This document shows, in pieces, positions 50,543 through 59,312 of a DNA stretch of 64,000 nt. A program made the translations under genes and the position numbers. The DNA is from Streptomyces shenzhenensis (GTDB lineage Bacteria > Actinomycetota > Actinomycetes > Streptomycetales > Streptomycetaceae): contig NZ_JAJONF010000015.1 in NCBI RefSeq assembly GCF_021462265.1, positions 1-64,000 of the forward strand. Reading direction: 5' to 3'. The first letter of the stretch is position 1, and every line of letters begins with the position of its first letter. Under the pieces are notes generated by a model that saw nothing but the letters and a program-made list of their open reading frames with translations, did not search any database and was not told the origin of the DNA.

Positions 50543-51283
50543 GTGCGCAGGCTGCTGACTGACGCGTTCCACACGCTCATACCGCCCCGTGACGACCGGC
50601 ACGGCCCGCTGCCGCCCCTGATGCTGACGCTGACGGTGGTCACCGGCCTGGTGGACGCGGTCAGTTACCTGTCCCTCGGGCATGTCTTCGTCGCCAACAT
50701 GACCGGCAACGTGGTCTTCCTCGGCTTCGCGCTGGCGGGTGCCCCGGACCTGTCCGCGCTCGCCTCCGTCATCGCGCTGGCCGCGTTCCTGGCCGGCGCG
50801 CTGGGCGGCGGCCGGCTGGGCACCCGGTTCGCCGCGCACCGCGGGAATCTGCTGAAGCGGGCGACGGCCCTGCAGGCGGTCCTGGTCGCCGTCGCGGTCG
50901 CCGTCACCGCGGTCGCCGACGGGCGGGTCACGGCCGGCGTCCAGCACACGCTGATCGTGTTCCTGGGGCTCGCCATGGGCCTGCAGAACGCGGTGGCCCG
51001 GCGCCTCGGCGTCCCCGACCTCACCACGACCGTACTGACGCTGACCCTGACGGGACTTGCGGCGGACTCCGTCCCGGCGGGCGGCGCGGCCCCCCGGCCC
51101 GGGCGCCGGATCCTGTCCGTCCTCGCCATGCTGCTCGGCGCGTTCGCCGGTACCGGACTCCTGCTCCACGGCCACCTGGTGCTCACGCTGGGCCTGGCCC
51201 TGCTGCTCCTGGCCGTCACCTCCCTGGCGACGCACCGCCTGGCCGCCGGCGACCCCGCCTGGACCCGGCCGGGACCGGCATGA
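50543..51283 (+). CDS. DUF1275 (YoaK-type) membrane protein
   Basis: 246 residues, about six membrane helices: LMLTLTVVTGLVDAVSYLSLGHVFVANMTGN is the family signature in outline, then repeated helices ending LLLLAVTSLATHRLA. The family is unassigned, with transporter-like topology. GTG 50543 follows GGAAGGGG. Downstream begins a 97-bp tandem repeat. Neighbouring promoter elements resemble those of dps, so it may be stress-linked. Confidence 0.82.
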   Translation: MRRLLTDAFHTLIPPRDDRHGPLPPLMLTLTVVTGLVDAVSYLSLGHVFVANMTGNVVFLGFALAGAPDLSALASVIALAAFLAGALGGGRLGTRFAAHRGNLLKRATALQAVLVAVAVAVTAVADGRVTAGVQHTLIVFLGLAMGLQNAVARRLGVPDLTTTVLTLTLTGLAADSVPAGGAAPRPGRRILSVLAMLLGAFAGTGLLLHGHLVLTLGLALLLLAVTSLATHRLAAGDPAWTRPGPA

Positions 51284-51340
51284 GCGACCCCGCCCCCGGC
51301 TCGACCGGCTCGGCCTGGACACCCGCCCGCTGACCGCCGC

Positions 51341-51630
51341 CGCCACGCTGCCGCTGACCACCGCCGCATACGGCGGCGGCCGCCGCGAAACCCCAAGGGC
51401 ACCGGCCCCAGGCCCGCACCACGTCCGGCTGAACAACCGCCACGCTGCCGCTGACCACCGCCGCATACGGCGGCGGCCGCCGCGAAACCCCGAGGACACC
51501 GGACCCAAGCCCGCACCACGTCCGGCTGAACAACCGCCACGCTGCCGCTGACCACCGCCGCATACGGCGGCGGCCGCGGCGGAACCCCGAGGGCAGCGGT
51601 CCGGGCCCAGCACCACGTGCGGCTGACGGC
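51341..51630. repeat. 97-bp tandem repeat, three copies
   Basis: Copies begin at 51341, 51438 and 51535, nearly identical, the third diverging at its end. Each starts CGCCACGCTGCCGCTGACC and contains a CCGCCG-CATA-CGGCGG hairpin. The period is not a multiple of 3 and the region is between genes. The third copy runs into a short gene remnant. Confidence 0.85.
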
Positions 51631-51739
51631 CGCCTGCCGCCGGTTCGAGGAGGAGGGCCGCGCGCTGCTCACCTCGGACACCGTGCCCGAGGTGACGCGG
51701 GCCTTCGACACGACGGCGGGACCGGCGCTACGGCCCTGA
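51617..51739 (+). pseudogene. Short 3' remnant of a coding sequence
   Basis: About 40 codons with Streptomyces-like coding bias and a helical appearance (RRFEEEGRALLTSDTVPEV near its start, ending AGPALRP), directly after the repeat array and before a terminator. There is no credible start or ribosome site, so it looks like the tail of a gene lost by repeat-mediated rearrangement. The family is not recognised. Confidence 0.3.
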
Positions 51740-51756
51740 GCCCGAGGACGGGCTCA
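51737..51756. terminator. Hairpin terminator at the poxB 3' end
   Basis: TGAGCCCG-AGGA-CGGGCTCA, a perfect 8-bp stem with a tetraloop. It overlaps the remnant's stop codon on one strand and the poxB stop codon on the other. Confidence 0.7.
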
Positions 51757-53496
51757 CGGGCGGGGGATGTTGCGGAGGTTGGCCCGCGCGAGGTGGACCA
51801 TCCGGCCGACCCCGCCGCTCAGCACCGTGCGGCTCGCGGAGAGCGCGAAGCCGCTGACCTGCTCGGCGGTGATCTTCGGCGGGACGGCCAGGGCGGCGGG
51901 GTCGGTGACGACGTCGACCAGCGCGGGCCCGTCATGGGCGAACGCCTCGCGCAGCGCACCGCGCACGTCGGCCGGCCGCTCCACCCGGATGCCTCGTGCC
52001 CCGGCCGCGGTGGCGATGGCCGCGTAGTCGGTGTGCGGGTAGGAGGTGGCGTGCGGGGGCAGGCCGTCGACCATCATCTCCAGGTCGACCATGCCGAGCG
52101 AGGAGTTGTTGAAGACGACGACCTTCACCGGCAGGCCGTACTGGACGAGGGTGAGGAAGTCGCCCATCAGCATCGAGAAGCCGCCGTCGCCGGAGAGCGA
52201 GACGACCTGGCGGCCGCGGTCCAGGAACTGGGCGCCGATCGCCTGGGGCAGCGCGTTGGCCATCGAACCGTGCACGAACGAGCCGAGGATGCGGCGGCGG
52301 CCGTTCGGCGTGAGGTAACGCGCCGCCCACACACAGCACATGCCGGTGTCCACGGTGAACACGGCGTCGGCGGCGGCCTCTTCGTCGAGCACCGAGGCCA
52401 CGAACTCGGGGTGGATCGGGGTCTGCTTCTCGACATCGTGGGTGTAGGCGTGCACGGCGCCTTCGAGGGCGCGGACGTGCCGCTCCAGCATGCGGTCGAG
52501 GAACCGGCGCGACTGCTTCTCCCGCACGGCGGGGGTCAGGCACCGCAGGGTCTCGCCCACGTCACCCCAGACGGCCAGGTCCAGCTGGGTGCGGCGGCCG
52601 AGCCGCTCGGGCTGGACGTCGACCTGGACCGTGCGCACGTGGCGGGGCAGGAACTCGGTGTACGGGAAGTCCGTGCCGAGGAGCAGCAGCAGGTCCGCCT
52701 CGTGCATCGCCTCGTAGGCGGCGCCGTAGCCGAGCAGTCCGCTCATCCCGACGTCGTACGGGTTGTCGTACTGGATGTGCTCCTTGCCGCGCAGCGCGTG
52801 CCCGACGGGGGCCTTGACCTTCTCGGCGAAGGCCATCACCTCGGCGTGGGCGCCGGCGACGCCCCGGCCGCAGAACACCATCACGCGTTCGGCGGAGTCC
52901 ACGAGCTCGGTGAGGCGGGCGAGTTCGCGGTCGCCCGGGCGGATGGCGGGCAGGTCCAGGGGCAGAGTGAGTTCGGGGGCCGCGTCCGGGGTGTGCTCAC
53001 CGGCGGTGTCGCCGGAGAGGGCCACGACCGAGACTCCGCGGCGGCCGACAGCGTGCTGGATGGCGGTCTGGACGACACGGGGCATCTGGTGCGGGGAGGA
53101 GATCAGCTCCGAGTAGTGGCTGCACTCGGCGAACAGCCGGTCGGGGTGGGTCTCCTGGAAGTAGCCGGTACCGATCTGGCCGCTCGGTATCTGGGCGGCG
53201 AGGGCCAGCACGGGCGCCATCGAGCGGTGGGCGTCGTACAGACCGTTGATCAGATGCAGGTTGCCGGGGCCGCAGGAGCCGGCGCAGGCGGCGAGGCGGC
53301 CGGTGAGCTGGGCCTCCGCGCCGGCCGCGAAGGCGGCGACCTCCTCGTGGCGGACCTGGACCCACTCCACCGCCTCATGGCGTCTGACCGCGTCGACGAC
53401 CGGGTTCAGGCTGTCCCCGACCACGCCGTAGACGCGGCGCACACCCGCGCGCGCGATGAGGTCGACGTACTGTTCCGCGATGGTCTGCTTGGCCAT
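51754..53496 (-). CDS. poxB: Pyruvate dehydrogenase (quinone)/pyruvate oxidase, ThDP-dependent
   Basis: 580-residue ThDP/FAD enzyme of the PoxB/acetolactate synthase family, oxidising pyruvate to acetate + CO2 with electrons to quinone. N-terminal PYR domain with RHEEVAAFAAGAEAQLTG (catalytic Glu), central FAD-binding domain, C-terminal PP domain with GDGGFSMLMGDFLTLVQ and NNSSLGMVDLE (ThDP-Mg motif). A C-terminal tail of about 25 residues (RMVHLARANLRNIPRP) may be the lipid-activated helix. ATG 53496 has GAGG upstream. Monocistronic, 117 bp from the GNAT gene. Confidence 0.88.
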   Translation of the reverse strand: MAKQTIAEQYVDLIARAGVRRVYGVVGDSLNPVVDAVRRHEAVEWVQVRHEEVAAFAAGAEAQLTGRLAACAGSCGPGNLHLINGLYDAHRSMAPVLALAAQIPSGQIGTGYFQETHPDRLFAECSHYSELISSPHQMPRVVQTAIQHAVGRRGVSVVALSGDTAGEHTPDAAPELTLPLDLPAIRPGDRELARLTELVDSAERVMVFCGRGVAGAHAEVMAFAEKVKAPVGHALRGKEHIQYDNPYDVGMSGLLGYGAAYEAMHEADLLLLLGTDFPYTEFLPRHVRTVQVDVQPERLGRRTQLDLAVWGDVGETLRCLTPAVREKQSRRFLDRMLERHVRALEGAVHAYTHDVEKQTPIHPEFVASVLDEEAAADAVFTVDTGMCCVWAARYLTPNGRRRILGSFVHGSMANALPQAIGAQFLDRGRQVVSLSGDGGFSMLMGDFLTLVQYGLPVKVVVFNNSSLGMVDLEMMVDGLPPHATSYPHTDYAAIATAAGARGIRVERPADVRGALREAFAHDGPALVDVVTDPAALAVPPKITAEQVSGFALSASRTVLSGGVGRMVHLARANLRNIPRP

Positions 53497-53613
53497 GGCA
53501 CTCCTCGGGCTCCGGCGGCGCGGCGGGGGCCCGCCCCGCCGGCGGTCACGGTAGCCGCCCGGGACGGGCCGGAGTTGACCATCAGCGCATGGGATCGCTG
53601 CCGTCAGCGCATG

Positions 53614-53958
53614 TCACGCCCGGTCGAGTTCGCCGCGCAGCCACCGCAGGACGTCGGGGCTCACCGGATCGGCCAGATCGGCGAACTCCTGGTGCCGGTG
53701 CAGGAACCCGGCCACGTACCGGCACACGGGTACGACCCGCTTCCCGCCGGTGCGGACATCGGTGAGCGCCTCCTCGATCAGCCGGCCGGCCAGGCCCTGT
53801 CCGGCGAAGGCGTCGTCGACCTCGGTGTGGTAGAAGACGCGCTGGTCACCGTGGTCGCGGTAGGCGGTGAGGCCGACGCGTTCGCCGTCGACCAGGATCT
53901 CGTAGCGGTGGTGGGCGCCGTCGTGCACGACGACCGGGGCGGCCTCGGGGCGGCTCAT
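53614..53958 (-). CDS. GNAT-family N-acetyltransferase (YjdJ type)
   Basis: 114 residues, compact GNAT-like fold: YEILVDGERVGLTAYRDHGD, FYHTEVDDAFAGQGLAGRLIEEAL with the acetyl-CoA QGLAGRL loop, and PVCRYVAGFLHRHQEFADL. This matches the small YjdJ-type acetyltransferases. ATG 53958 follows AAAGGAAA. Leftward, next to poxB. Substrate unknown. Confidence 0.85.
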   Translation of the reverse strand: MSRPEAAPVVVHDGAHHRYEILVDGERVGLTAYRDHGDQRVFYHTEVDDAFAGQGLAGRLIEEALTDVRTGGKRVVPVCRYVAGFLHRHQEFADLADPVSPDVLRWLRGELDRA

Positions 53959-54102
53959 CGGTTTCCTTTCGGTGGGGCGTGGGACAGTCATCTCCCGCTG
54001 AGATGACTGACATCCCGGATCATCGCCGGGAAGGGGGAAGCATCACGGGCGGACGAGCGCTGGTGAGGGGTGAGAGCAACACCTGCTGTGAGGAAGGTCC
54101 CC

Positions 54103-55335
54103 GTGTCCCAGTCGTCGTCCGAAGTCCGCTCCCCGCGCGGGGAGGCAGCCGCCGAGGCAGCCCACGGGGTGCCGGGCTGGCTGATCGCACTGTTCGCCGT
54201 CGCCTCCGGCATGACGGTCGCGAACCTGTACTACGCCCAGCCATTGCTGTCCGAGCTGCGCGGTGTCTTCCACGTCAGCGAGGCCACCGCGGGCGCGCTG
54301 ATCACGCTCACCCAGGTCGGCTACGTGATCGGCATGATCTTCCTGGTGCCGCTCGGCGACCGGCTGGAGAAGCGGAACCTGGTCACCGGGCTGCTGACGG
54401 TCACCACGCTCGCCCTGGTGGCGGCCGGTCTCGCGACCGGCTTCCCGATGCTGCTGATCGCCTCGCTGGTCAGCGGTGCCACCTCGGTGGTGGCCCAGAT
54501 ACTCGTCCCGTTCGCCGCGAGCCTGGCGCCCGACCATGCCCGGGGCCGGGTGGTGGGCCGCGTGATGAGCGGCCTGCTCACCGGCATCCTGCTCTCCCGC
54601 ACGCTCAGCAGCCTGGTCTCCAGTGTCGCCGGCTGGCGGGTCGTCTACCTCGGCTCGGCCGTCCTGATGGCCCTGCTGGGCGTGGCCCTGCGGCTGGCCC
54701 TGCCGCGGCACGCGCCGACCACCTCCGTGCCGTACCACCACGTGCTGCGCTCCACGGCGGCGCTGGTGCGCACGCACCCCGCGCTGGTGCGCCGCGGCCT
54801 CTACCAGGCGGCGATGTTCGGTGCCTTCAGCGCCTTCTGGACCACCGTCTCCTACGTCCTGACCGGACCGCACTTCCACTACTCCGCGGTCGGCGTCGGG
54901 GTGTTCGCGCTGGTCGGCGCGGCCGGTGCGGCCATCGCCCCGTTCGCCGGGCGCTGGGCCGACCATGGACTGACCCGCCGGATGACCGGTGTGGCGTTCG
55001 GCGTCGCCGCGCTGGCCTTCGCGACGGCCGGCTTCGGCCGGCACAGCGTCATCCTGATCGGGCTCGCGGCCGTCGCCCTCGACATGGCCGTGCAGACCAC
55101 TCTGATCCTCGGCCAGCACACCGTCTACCAACTCGATCCCCTCGCCCGGGCCCGCCTCAACAGCGCCTTCATCGCGATCTTCTTCTTCGGCGGCGCGCTC
55201 GGCTCGCAGCTCGGCTCGATCGCCTACCGGGCCGGCGGCTGGAGCACGGTCAGCCTCTTCGGGGCCGCCCTGCCGGTGCTGGGGCTGCTGTACTGGCTGA
55301 CCGAGCGCCGGACCGGCGCGAAGCTCTCGGCGTGA
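54103..55335 (+). CDS. MFS transporter
   Basis: About 410 residues, 12 predicted transmembrane helices. ANLYYAQPLLSELRGVFHVS and GMIFLVPLGDRLEKRN (motif A between helices 2 and 3) place it in the drug/sugar-efflux MFS subset (YnfM/AraJ-like). GTG 54103 is chosen because GAGGAAGG precedes it; a GTG at 54070 is possible. Likely exports a small molecule; the substrate is unknown. Monocistronic. Confidence 0.85.
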   Translation: MSQSSSEVRSPRGEAAAEAAHGVPGWLIALFAVASGMTVANLYYAQPLLSELRGVFHVSEATAGALITLTQVGYVIGMIFLVPLGDRLEKRNLVTGLLTVTTLALVAAGLATGFPMLLIASLVSGATSVVAQILVPFAASLAPDHARGRVVGRVMSGLLTGILLSRTLSSLVSSVAGWRVVYLGSAVLMALLGVALRLALPRHAPTTSVPYHHVLRSTAALVRTHPALVRRGLYQAAMFGAFSAFWTTVSYVLTGPHFHYSAVGVGVFALVGAAGAAIAPFAGRWADHGLTRRMTGVAFGVAALAFATAGFGRHSVILIGLAAVALDMAVQTTLILGQHTVYQLDPLARARLNSAFIAIFFFGGALGSQLGSIAYRAGGWSTVSLFGAALPVLGLLYWLTERRTGAKLSA

Positions 55336-55390
55336 CGCGGCGCGGGCGGCACGGGCGGCTTCCGTCGCGCGGCGGACAGGCCGGTGGGAA

Positions 55391-55457
55391 GGCGCCCGTC
55401 GAGCCCCGCGCCGGCGAGGCGCCCGTCGAACTCCGTGTCGGCGAGGCGCCCGCCCGG
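55391..55457 (+). repeat. 27-bp tandem repeat after the MFS gene
   Basis: GGCGCCCGTCGA-type units start at 55391, 55418 and 55445 (third partial). It lies in the 379-bp gap between the MFS gene and dps; I see no gene there. Confidence 0.6.
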
Positions 55458-55574
55458 TACTCCCCGCCCGGCCCGGGGCCGACGACGACCACGCCCGCCT
55501 GCTCGTTCACACGCGCCTCGCTTCGTACGGCTGCCGGCCACCGACGGTAGGGCGGTACGGCGGGCGGCTCCTGT

Positions 55575-55676
55575 CCGTGCGCGCACGGCGGTCGGTCCCG
55601 GAGTGCACCGGGTGCGCTCCGGGGCACCACCACGGGCGCTGGGGGACAACGCCCGCGCCGCCGGTGCGCCTAGCGT
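55575..55676 (+). promoter_or_regulatory. dps promoter region
   Basis: CCGTGCGCGCACGG palindrome (55575-55588), AGTGCACC-G-GGTGCGCT dyad (55602-55618), and TAGCGT -10 (55671-55676), about 40 bp before the dps ATG. The same elements, in a different order, occur at 50213-50281. A stress regulator is plausible. Confidence 0.45.
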
Positions 55677-55714
55677 CATCCGCACCGCACATCACATCCA
55701 CCAGGAGGCGCACC

Positions 55715-56314
55715 ATGACCACCAGCTCCGAGCCCGCCAAGACCTCGGGGAACGCCCTGGGGCACAGCCAGCCGTGGCTGCACCAGAAGGGCGAGGTCAT
55801 CCAGGAGTTCGGGACCGTCAAGCAGTTCCCGCTGGGCCTCTCGCACGACGCGCGCATGTACTCCTGCCAGCGCCTGAACCGGGTCCTGGCGGACACGCAG
55901 ATCCTGTACGGCCTCTACAAGAAGCACCACTGGCTGCTGCGCGGCGCGACCTTCTACCAGCTGCACCTGCTGCTGGACAAGCACGCCGGCGACCAGCTGA
56001 CCCTCGTCGACACGATCGCCGAGCGGGTCCAGACCCTGGGCGGCGTCGCGGTGGGCGACCCCCGGCACGTCGCCGAGATCACCTCGATCCCGCGCCCGCC
56101 GGACGGTGTCGAGGAGGTCCCGGCGATGCTCTCGCGGCTCCTCGCGGCCCACGAGACCATCCTGGTGGAGGCCCATGACGCGGCCGCCCGCACCGCCGAG
56201 CTCGGCGACGACGGCACCAACGACCTGCTGGTCTCCCAGGTGATCCGCACCGGGGAGCTGCAGGCCTGGTTCCTCGCGGAGCATCTCGTCGACACTCCTC
56301 TGGTCCGTTCCTGA
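55715..56314 (+). CDS. dps: Dps family DNA-protection/ferritin-like protein
   Basis: 199 residues, four-helix Dps fold. KKHHWLLRGATFYQLHLLLDKHA carries the ferroxidase His/Asp residues in outline (related to the KxxHWxxxGxxFxxLHxxLDxH pattern), and LVDTIAERVQTLGGVAVG follows. The N-terminal extension, about 45 residues, is longer than in E. coli Dps. ATG 55715 is preceded by GGAGG. It stores iron and protects DNA under oxidative or nutrient stress. A LysR gene follows on the same strand. Confidence 0.85.
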   Translation: MTTSSEPAKTSGNALGHSQPWLHQKGEVIQEFGTVKQFPLGLSHDARMYSCQRLNRVLADTQILYGLYKKHHWLLRGATFYQLHLLLDKHAGDQLTLVDTIAERVQTLGGVAVGDPRHVAEITSIPRPPDGVEEVPAMLSRLLAAHETILVEAHDAAARTAELGDDGTNDLLVSQVIRTGELQAWFLAEHLVDTPLVRS

Positions 56315-56389
56315 GGGCGGGCGGCGCCTGCCTAGGATGCAGCGGAGACCGCCGCCCGGCCGAGGCGGGCGCTGTGTCACCGGGAGCGG

Positions 56390-57262
56390 ATGATGGACCT
56401 GCGGCAGATGGAAGTCGTCGTCGCCGTGGCGGACGCGGGCGGGTTCACGGCGGCGGCGCGGCGGCTGCACGTGGTCCAGTCCGCCGTCTCCGGCACGGTC
56501 CGCGCCCTGGAACGCGAGCTGGGCACGGCGCTGTTCACCCGGACCACGCACCGGGTCCGGCTCACCCCCGCCGGTGAGGCGTTCGTCCCGGCGGCCCGGC
56601 AGGCCCTGCGTGCCGCCGCGCTGGCCCGCGAGGCGGTCGACGCGGCGAAGGGGGAGCTGCGCGGCCGGGTGACGGTCGGCACGATGCAGGGGGTCTGGGC
56701 CGACCTGCACCTCGCGCTGGCCGCGCTGCGGGCGGAACACCCGTACGTGGTCGTGCGGTTGCGGCAGGCGGCGGTCACCGACCTGCGGCAGGCGCTGCGC
56801 GAGGGCACGGTGGACCTGGCGGTGGTGGCGCTGGACCGGCAGCAGCAGCGCGGGCTGGTGACCAGGCTGCTGTCCCGGGAGGAGATGGTCCTGGTGGCCT
56901 CGCCCCGCCGGACTCTCACCACGAGCGGCCCCGAGGGCACCGTCGACCTGGCGGACATCGCCGAACTGCCGCAGGTGGAGTTCGCCCCCGGCTGGGCCAT
57001 CCGGGACGCGGCCGACCGCTCGTTCCGGGCGGCCGGCGTCGAACGTGCCACGGCCTTCGAGGTCAACGACATCGTGGCCGCGTCCGAACTGGTCCGGGGC
57101 GACCTCGGGGTCTGCATCATGCCGCCGACCGTCGCCGGCCGTTTCCCGGACCTGACGACCTACCGGATCGCCCGGCACGCACCGACCTGGAAGGTGATGG
57201 TGGTACGCCCGCCGGGCGAGCCCCCGGCGGCCGTCGCCGCGCTGTTGCGCCACATCACCTGA
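56390..57262 (+). CDS. LysR family transcriptional regulator
   Basis: 290 residues, helix-turn-helix at the N-terminus (MDLRQMEVVVAVADAGGFTAA, then RRLHVVQSAVSGTVRALERELG) and a periplasmic-binding-like effector domain (about 90-290). ATG 56390 or the next ATG at 56393 starts it. It stands 75 bp after dps, codirectional, with its own -10-like TAGGAT (56333-56338). Target genes unknown; neighbours (dps, MFS) are possible. Confidence 0.9.
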   Translation: MMDLRQMEVVVAVADAGGFTAAARRLHVVQSAVSGTVRALERELGTALFTRTTHRVRLTPAGEAFVPAARQALRAAALAREAVDAAKGELRGRVTVGTMQGVWADLHLALAALRAEHPYVVVRLRQAAVTDLRQALREGTVDLAVVALDRQQQRGLVTRLLSREEMVLVASPRRTLTTSGPEGTVDLADIAELPQVEFAPGWAIRDAADRSFRAAGVERATAFEVNDIVAASELVRGDLGVCIMPPTVAGRFPDLTTYRIARHAPTWKVMVVRPPGEPPAAVAALLRHIT

Positions 57263-57406
57263 GACCAACCGTGGCCCGGCCCCGCGCCCCGGCCGCCCGG
57301 CCCCGGCGTGTCCCGGCACCTCCCGGTGCGCCACGGGACGGCGCGCCACGAGGCAGGTCGCCGGGCCGGGCCGGAAGCCGTCCGGAAGCTGTCGGGGTCC
57401 GGTTCG

Positions 57407-57871
57407 TCAGAAGTCGCCGGACTCGGGGATCACATGCATCGCGGCCTCCTCCGCCGACGCCCCGGCGCCGTCCAGGCCACGGTCGGAGGCGAACAGGCCG
57501 GAGTCGGTGACCTCGTGCGCGCCCTCGTCCGGGGCGAGGAGCCGTCCGGCGCGGCCGTCGCCGACCTCGTCGTCCAGGAGTTCGCCGTCCGTGTCCCAGG
57601 CGTCGCCGAGGCCGTCGCCCTCGGGGACGCCGACGTCCGGCACCTCCTCGGCGAGGCGCTCGTCCAGGGTCTCCCCGCGCCGTCCCTCCGCCGCGGTCAC
57701 GCCGGTGTGCTCCACGGCCCAGGGCCGCTCCGGCGGCGAGTAGCCCTCGTCCAGGGCCTCCTCACCGGCCCGGTAGTCCAGGGTGTCCGAGGCGTCCAGC
57801 AGGCCCGCGTCGTCCTGCACCTCGGAACCGTCCGGCTGGTAGACCTCGTCACCCATCGCCTCATCGGTCAT
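57407..57871 (-). CDS. DUF5709-family protein
   Basis: 154 residues, acidic and low-complexity, with the family signature LDASDTLDYRAGEE followed by YSPPERPWAV. No membrane segment. Predicted largely disordered. Such proteins are common in streptomycetes near stress genes; the function is not known. ATG 57871 follows GGAGCGC. Confidence 0.8.
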   Translation of the reverse strand: MTDEAMGDEVYQPDGSEVQDDAGLLDASDTLDYRAGEEALDEGYSPPERPWAVEHTGVTAAEGRRGETLDERLAEEVPDVGVPEGDGLGDAWDTDGELLDDEVGDGRAGRLLAPDEGAHEVTDSGLFASDRGLDGAGASAEEAAMHVIPESGDF

Positions 57872-58352
57872 GTGCGCTCCATCATCACTGTGGTCATCGG
57901 TTCGATCCGGCCACCCAGCGGAAAGGGTAGAGGCCGTGGTCGCGGCGGCGCGGCGCGACCACGAAAACGCCGGCCGTCCACGTGCGGACAGCAGGCCGTG
58001 GTGGGGCCCCGAGGCCGCGGCGGTGGCGGTCCGCCGTGGTCCGGCCGCCCGACCGCCGGGAACGGGAACAGCACGCGGGCGCCGCCTCGGCCCTGCGCCG
58101 GGTGGCCGTCAGTCCCTCGACAGCGGAGCCGGAGTTCGTGCCCGGTTCCGCTCGCCCTGCCTCGCCCGCCCCTGTCGTCCGCCGCCCGCCCGTCCTCTTC
58201 GCTCACTCCTCTTCGCTCGCCTCTTGCCTCACAGGGCCGGTGATCCGGACGGTAGGCGGGGGAAGCGGGGGTGATCGTTCCCTGCGTGCCACGGGTGCCG
58301 CCCGGCAGCGAACAACCGGGCGGGCACGCGTGCGGGCAGGCAGGGGCGGGGG
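57872..58352. other. Intergenic region, no gene seen
   Basis: 481 bp between DUF5709 and the AraC gene. It has a pyrimidine-rich patch (CTCTTCGCTCACTCCTCTTC near 58195) but no convincing ORF, RNA gene or repeat. It holds the DUF5709 promoter and the AraC 3' end. Confidence 0.6.
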
Positions 58353-59312
58353 TCAGCCGCACGGGCCGGACTCGCCCGCCGCCCGCCGCCACTGCGCCGG
58401 GGACATGCCGTACGTCTCGCGGAAGGCCCGGCTGAAGTGGGAGGGGCTGGTGAACCCCCAGCGGGCGGCGACCGCGGCGATCGACCGGTGGGCGGCGCCG
58501 GGCGCCGCCAGCTCCTCGTGGGCCGCCTCCAGCCGGCGGGCGCGGATCCAGGCGCCCACGGTGGTGCCCTGGCGCTGGAAGAGCCGGTGCAGGTAGCGCA
58601 GCGAGATGGCGTGCTGGTCGGCGATGTCCCGCGGGGCGAGTCCGGGTTCGCCGAGCCGGGCCCGGACGGACGCGGTGATCCGTTCCCACAGGGCCGACTC
58701 GGGCTGCCCGCCGGTCCGTTCCAGGGCCAGCGTGGCGAGGATGTCCACGACGGTCCGGGCGAGCTGTTCGCGTCGGCCCGGCTCGGGCCGGGACACCTCC
58801 TCGGTGAGCCCGTCGAGCAGGGGCAGCAGCAGGCCGGCCGCGCCTCCGTCGGCGCCGTCCACCACGGTGGCGGTGAGGGCGTGCAGCTGCCGTTCCTCCA
58901 GGCGCAGCAGGGCGCGGGGCACCATGAAGACCCGGGCCCGCTGCCGCTCGGGCAGCACGATCCGGAACGGCCGCCGGGCGTCGTGGAAGGCCAGCCGGCC
59001 GGGGTGCAGTTCGGCGGTGCGGCCGTCCTGGAGGAGCAGGGCGGTGCCGGTCAGCTGGCGGCGGACCAGGATGTGGGTGCGGGGATCGGCGGCGGCCGTG
59101 CGGGCGCCGCGCAGGATCGTGCCGGGACCGAAGTCCTCGGTGGCGATCTGGAGGGCGCCGAGCCGTTCGGCGGCCAGTTCGCCGGTCCAGGTCCGGTCGT
59201 GCTCCACGGTGACCTCGACGTCCACGAAGGTCCGCGAGAGGGCGCGCTGCCAGGCGGCGAGGCGGTCGCCGGGTGCCAGGTCCCGGGTGGCGCGGGACAC
59301 CGCGGTCAGCAT
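58353..59312 (-). CDS. AraC family regulator (AraC_binding_2), downstream copy
   Basis: 319 residues. The N-terminal ~200 residues are a cupin-like regulatory part (GRLAFHDARRPFRIVLPERQRARVFMVPR) and the C-terminal 100 residues an AraC helix-turn-helix pair (ISLRYLHRLFQRQG; FTSPSHFSRAFRETYGMSPAQW). ATG 59312 lies 7 bp inside the preceding AraC gene, so the two are translationally coupled. The two are paralogues. They could control the adjacent esterase; binding sites not seen. Confidence 0.88.
   Translation of the reverse strand: MLTAVSRATRDLAPGDRLAAWQRALSRTFVDVEVTVEHDRTWTGELAAERLGALQIATEDFGPGTILRGARTAAADPRTHILVRRQLTGTALLLQDGRTAELHPGRLAFHDARRPFRIVLPERQRARVFMVPRALLRLEERQLHALTATVVDGADGGAAGLLLPLLDGLTEEVSRPEPGRREQLARTVVDILATLALERTGGQPESALWERITASVRARLGEPGLAPRDIADQHAISLRYLHRLFQRQGTTVGAWIRARRLEAAHEELAAPGAAHRSIAAVAARWGFTSPSHFSRAFRETYGMSPAQWRRAAGESGPCG

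Noticed and set aside
51341..51630. 97-bp repeats as a CRISPR array
   Set aside because: The unit is fully repeated with no unique spacers, and there are no cas genes nearby.
53979..55550. Alternative long frame over the MFS gene and its downstream repeat
   Set aside because: The MFS frame has the transmembrane pattern and family motifs; the other frame is Arg/Pro-rich low-complexity sequence with no ribosome site.
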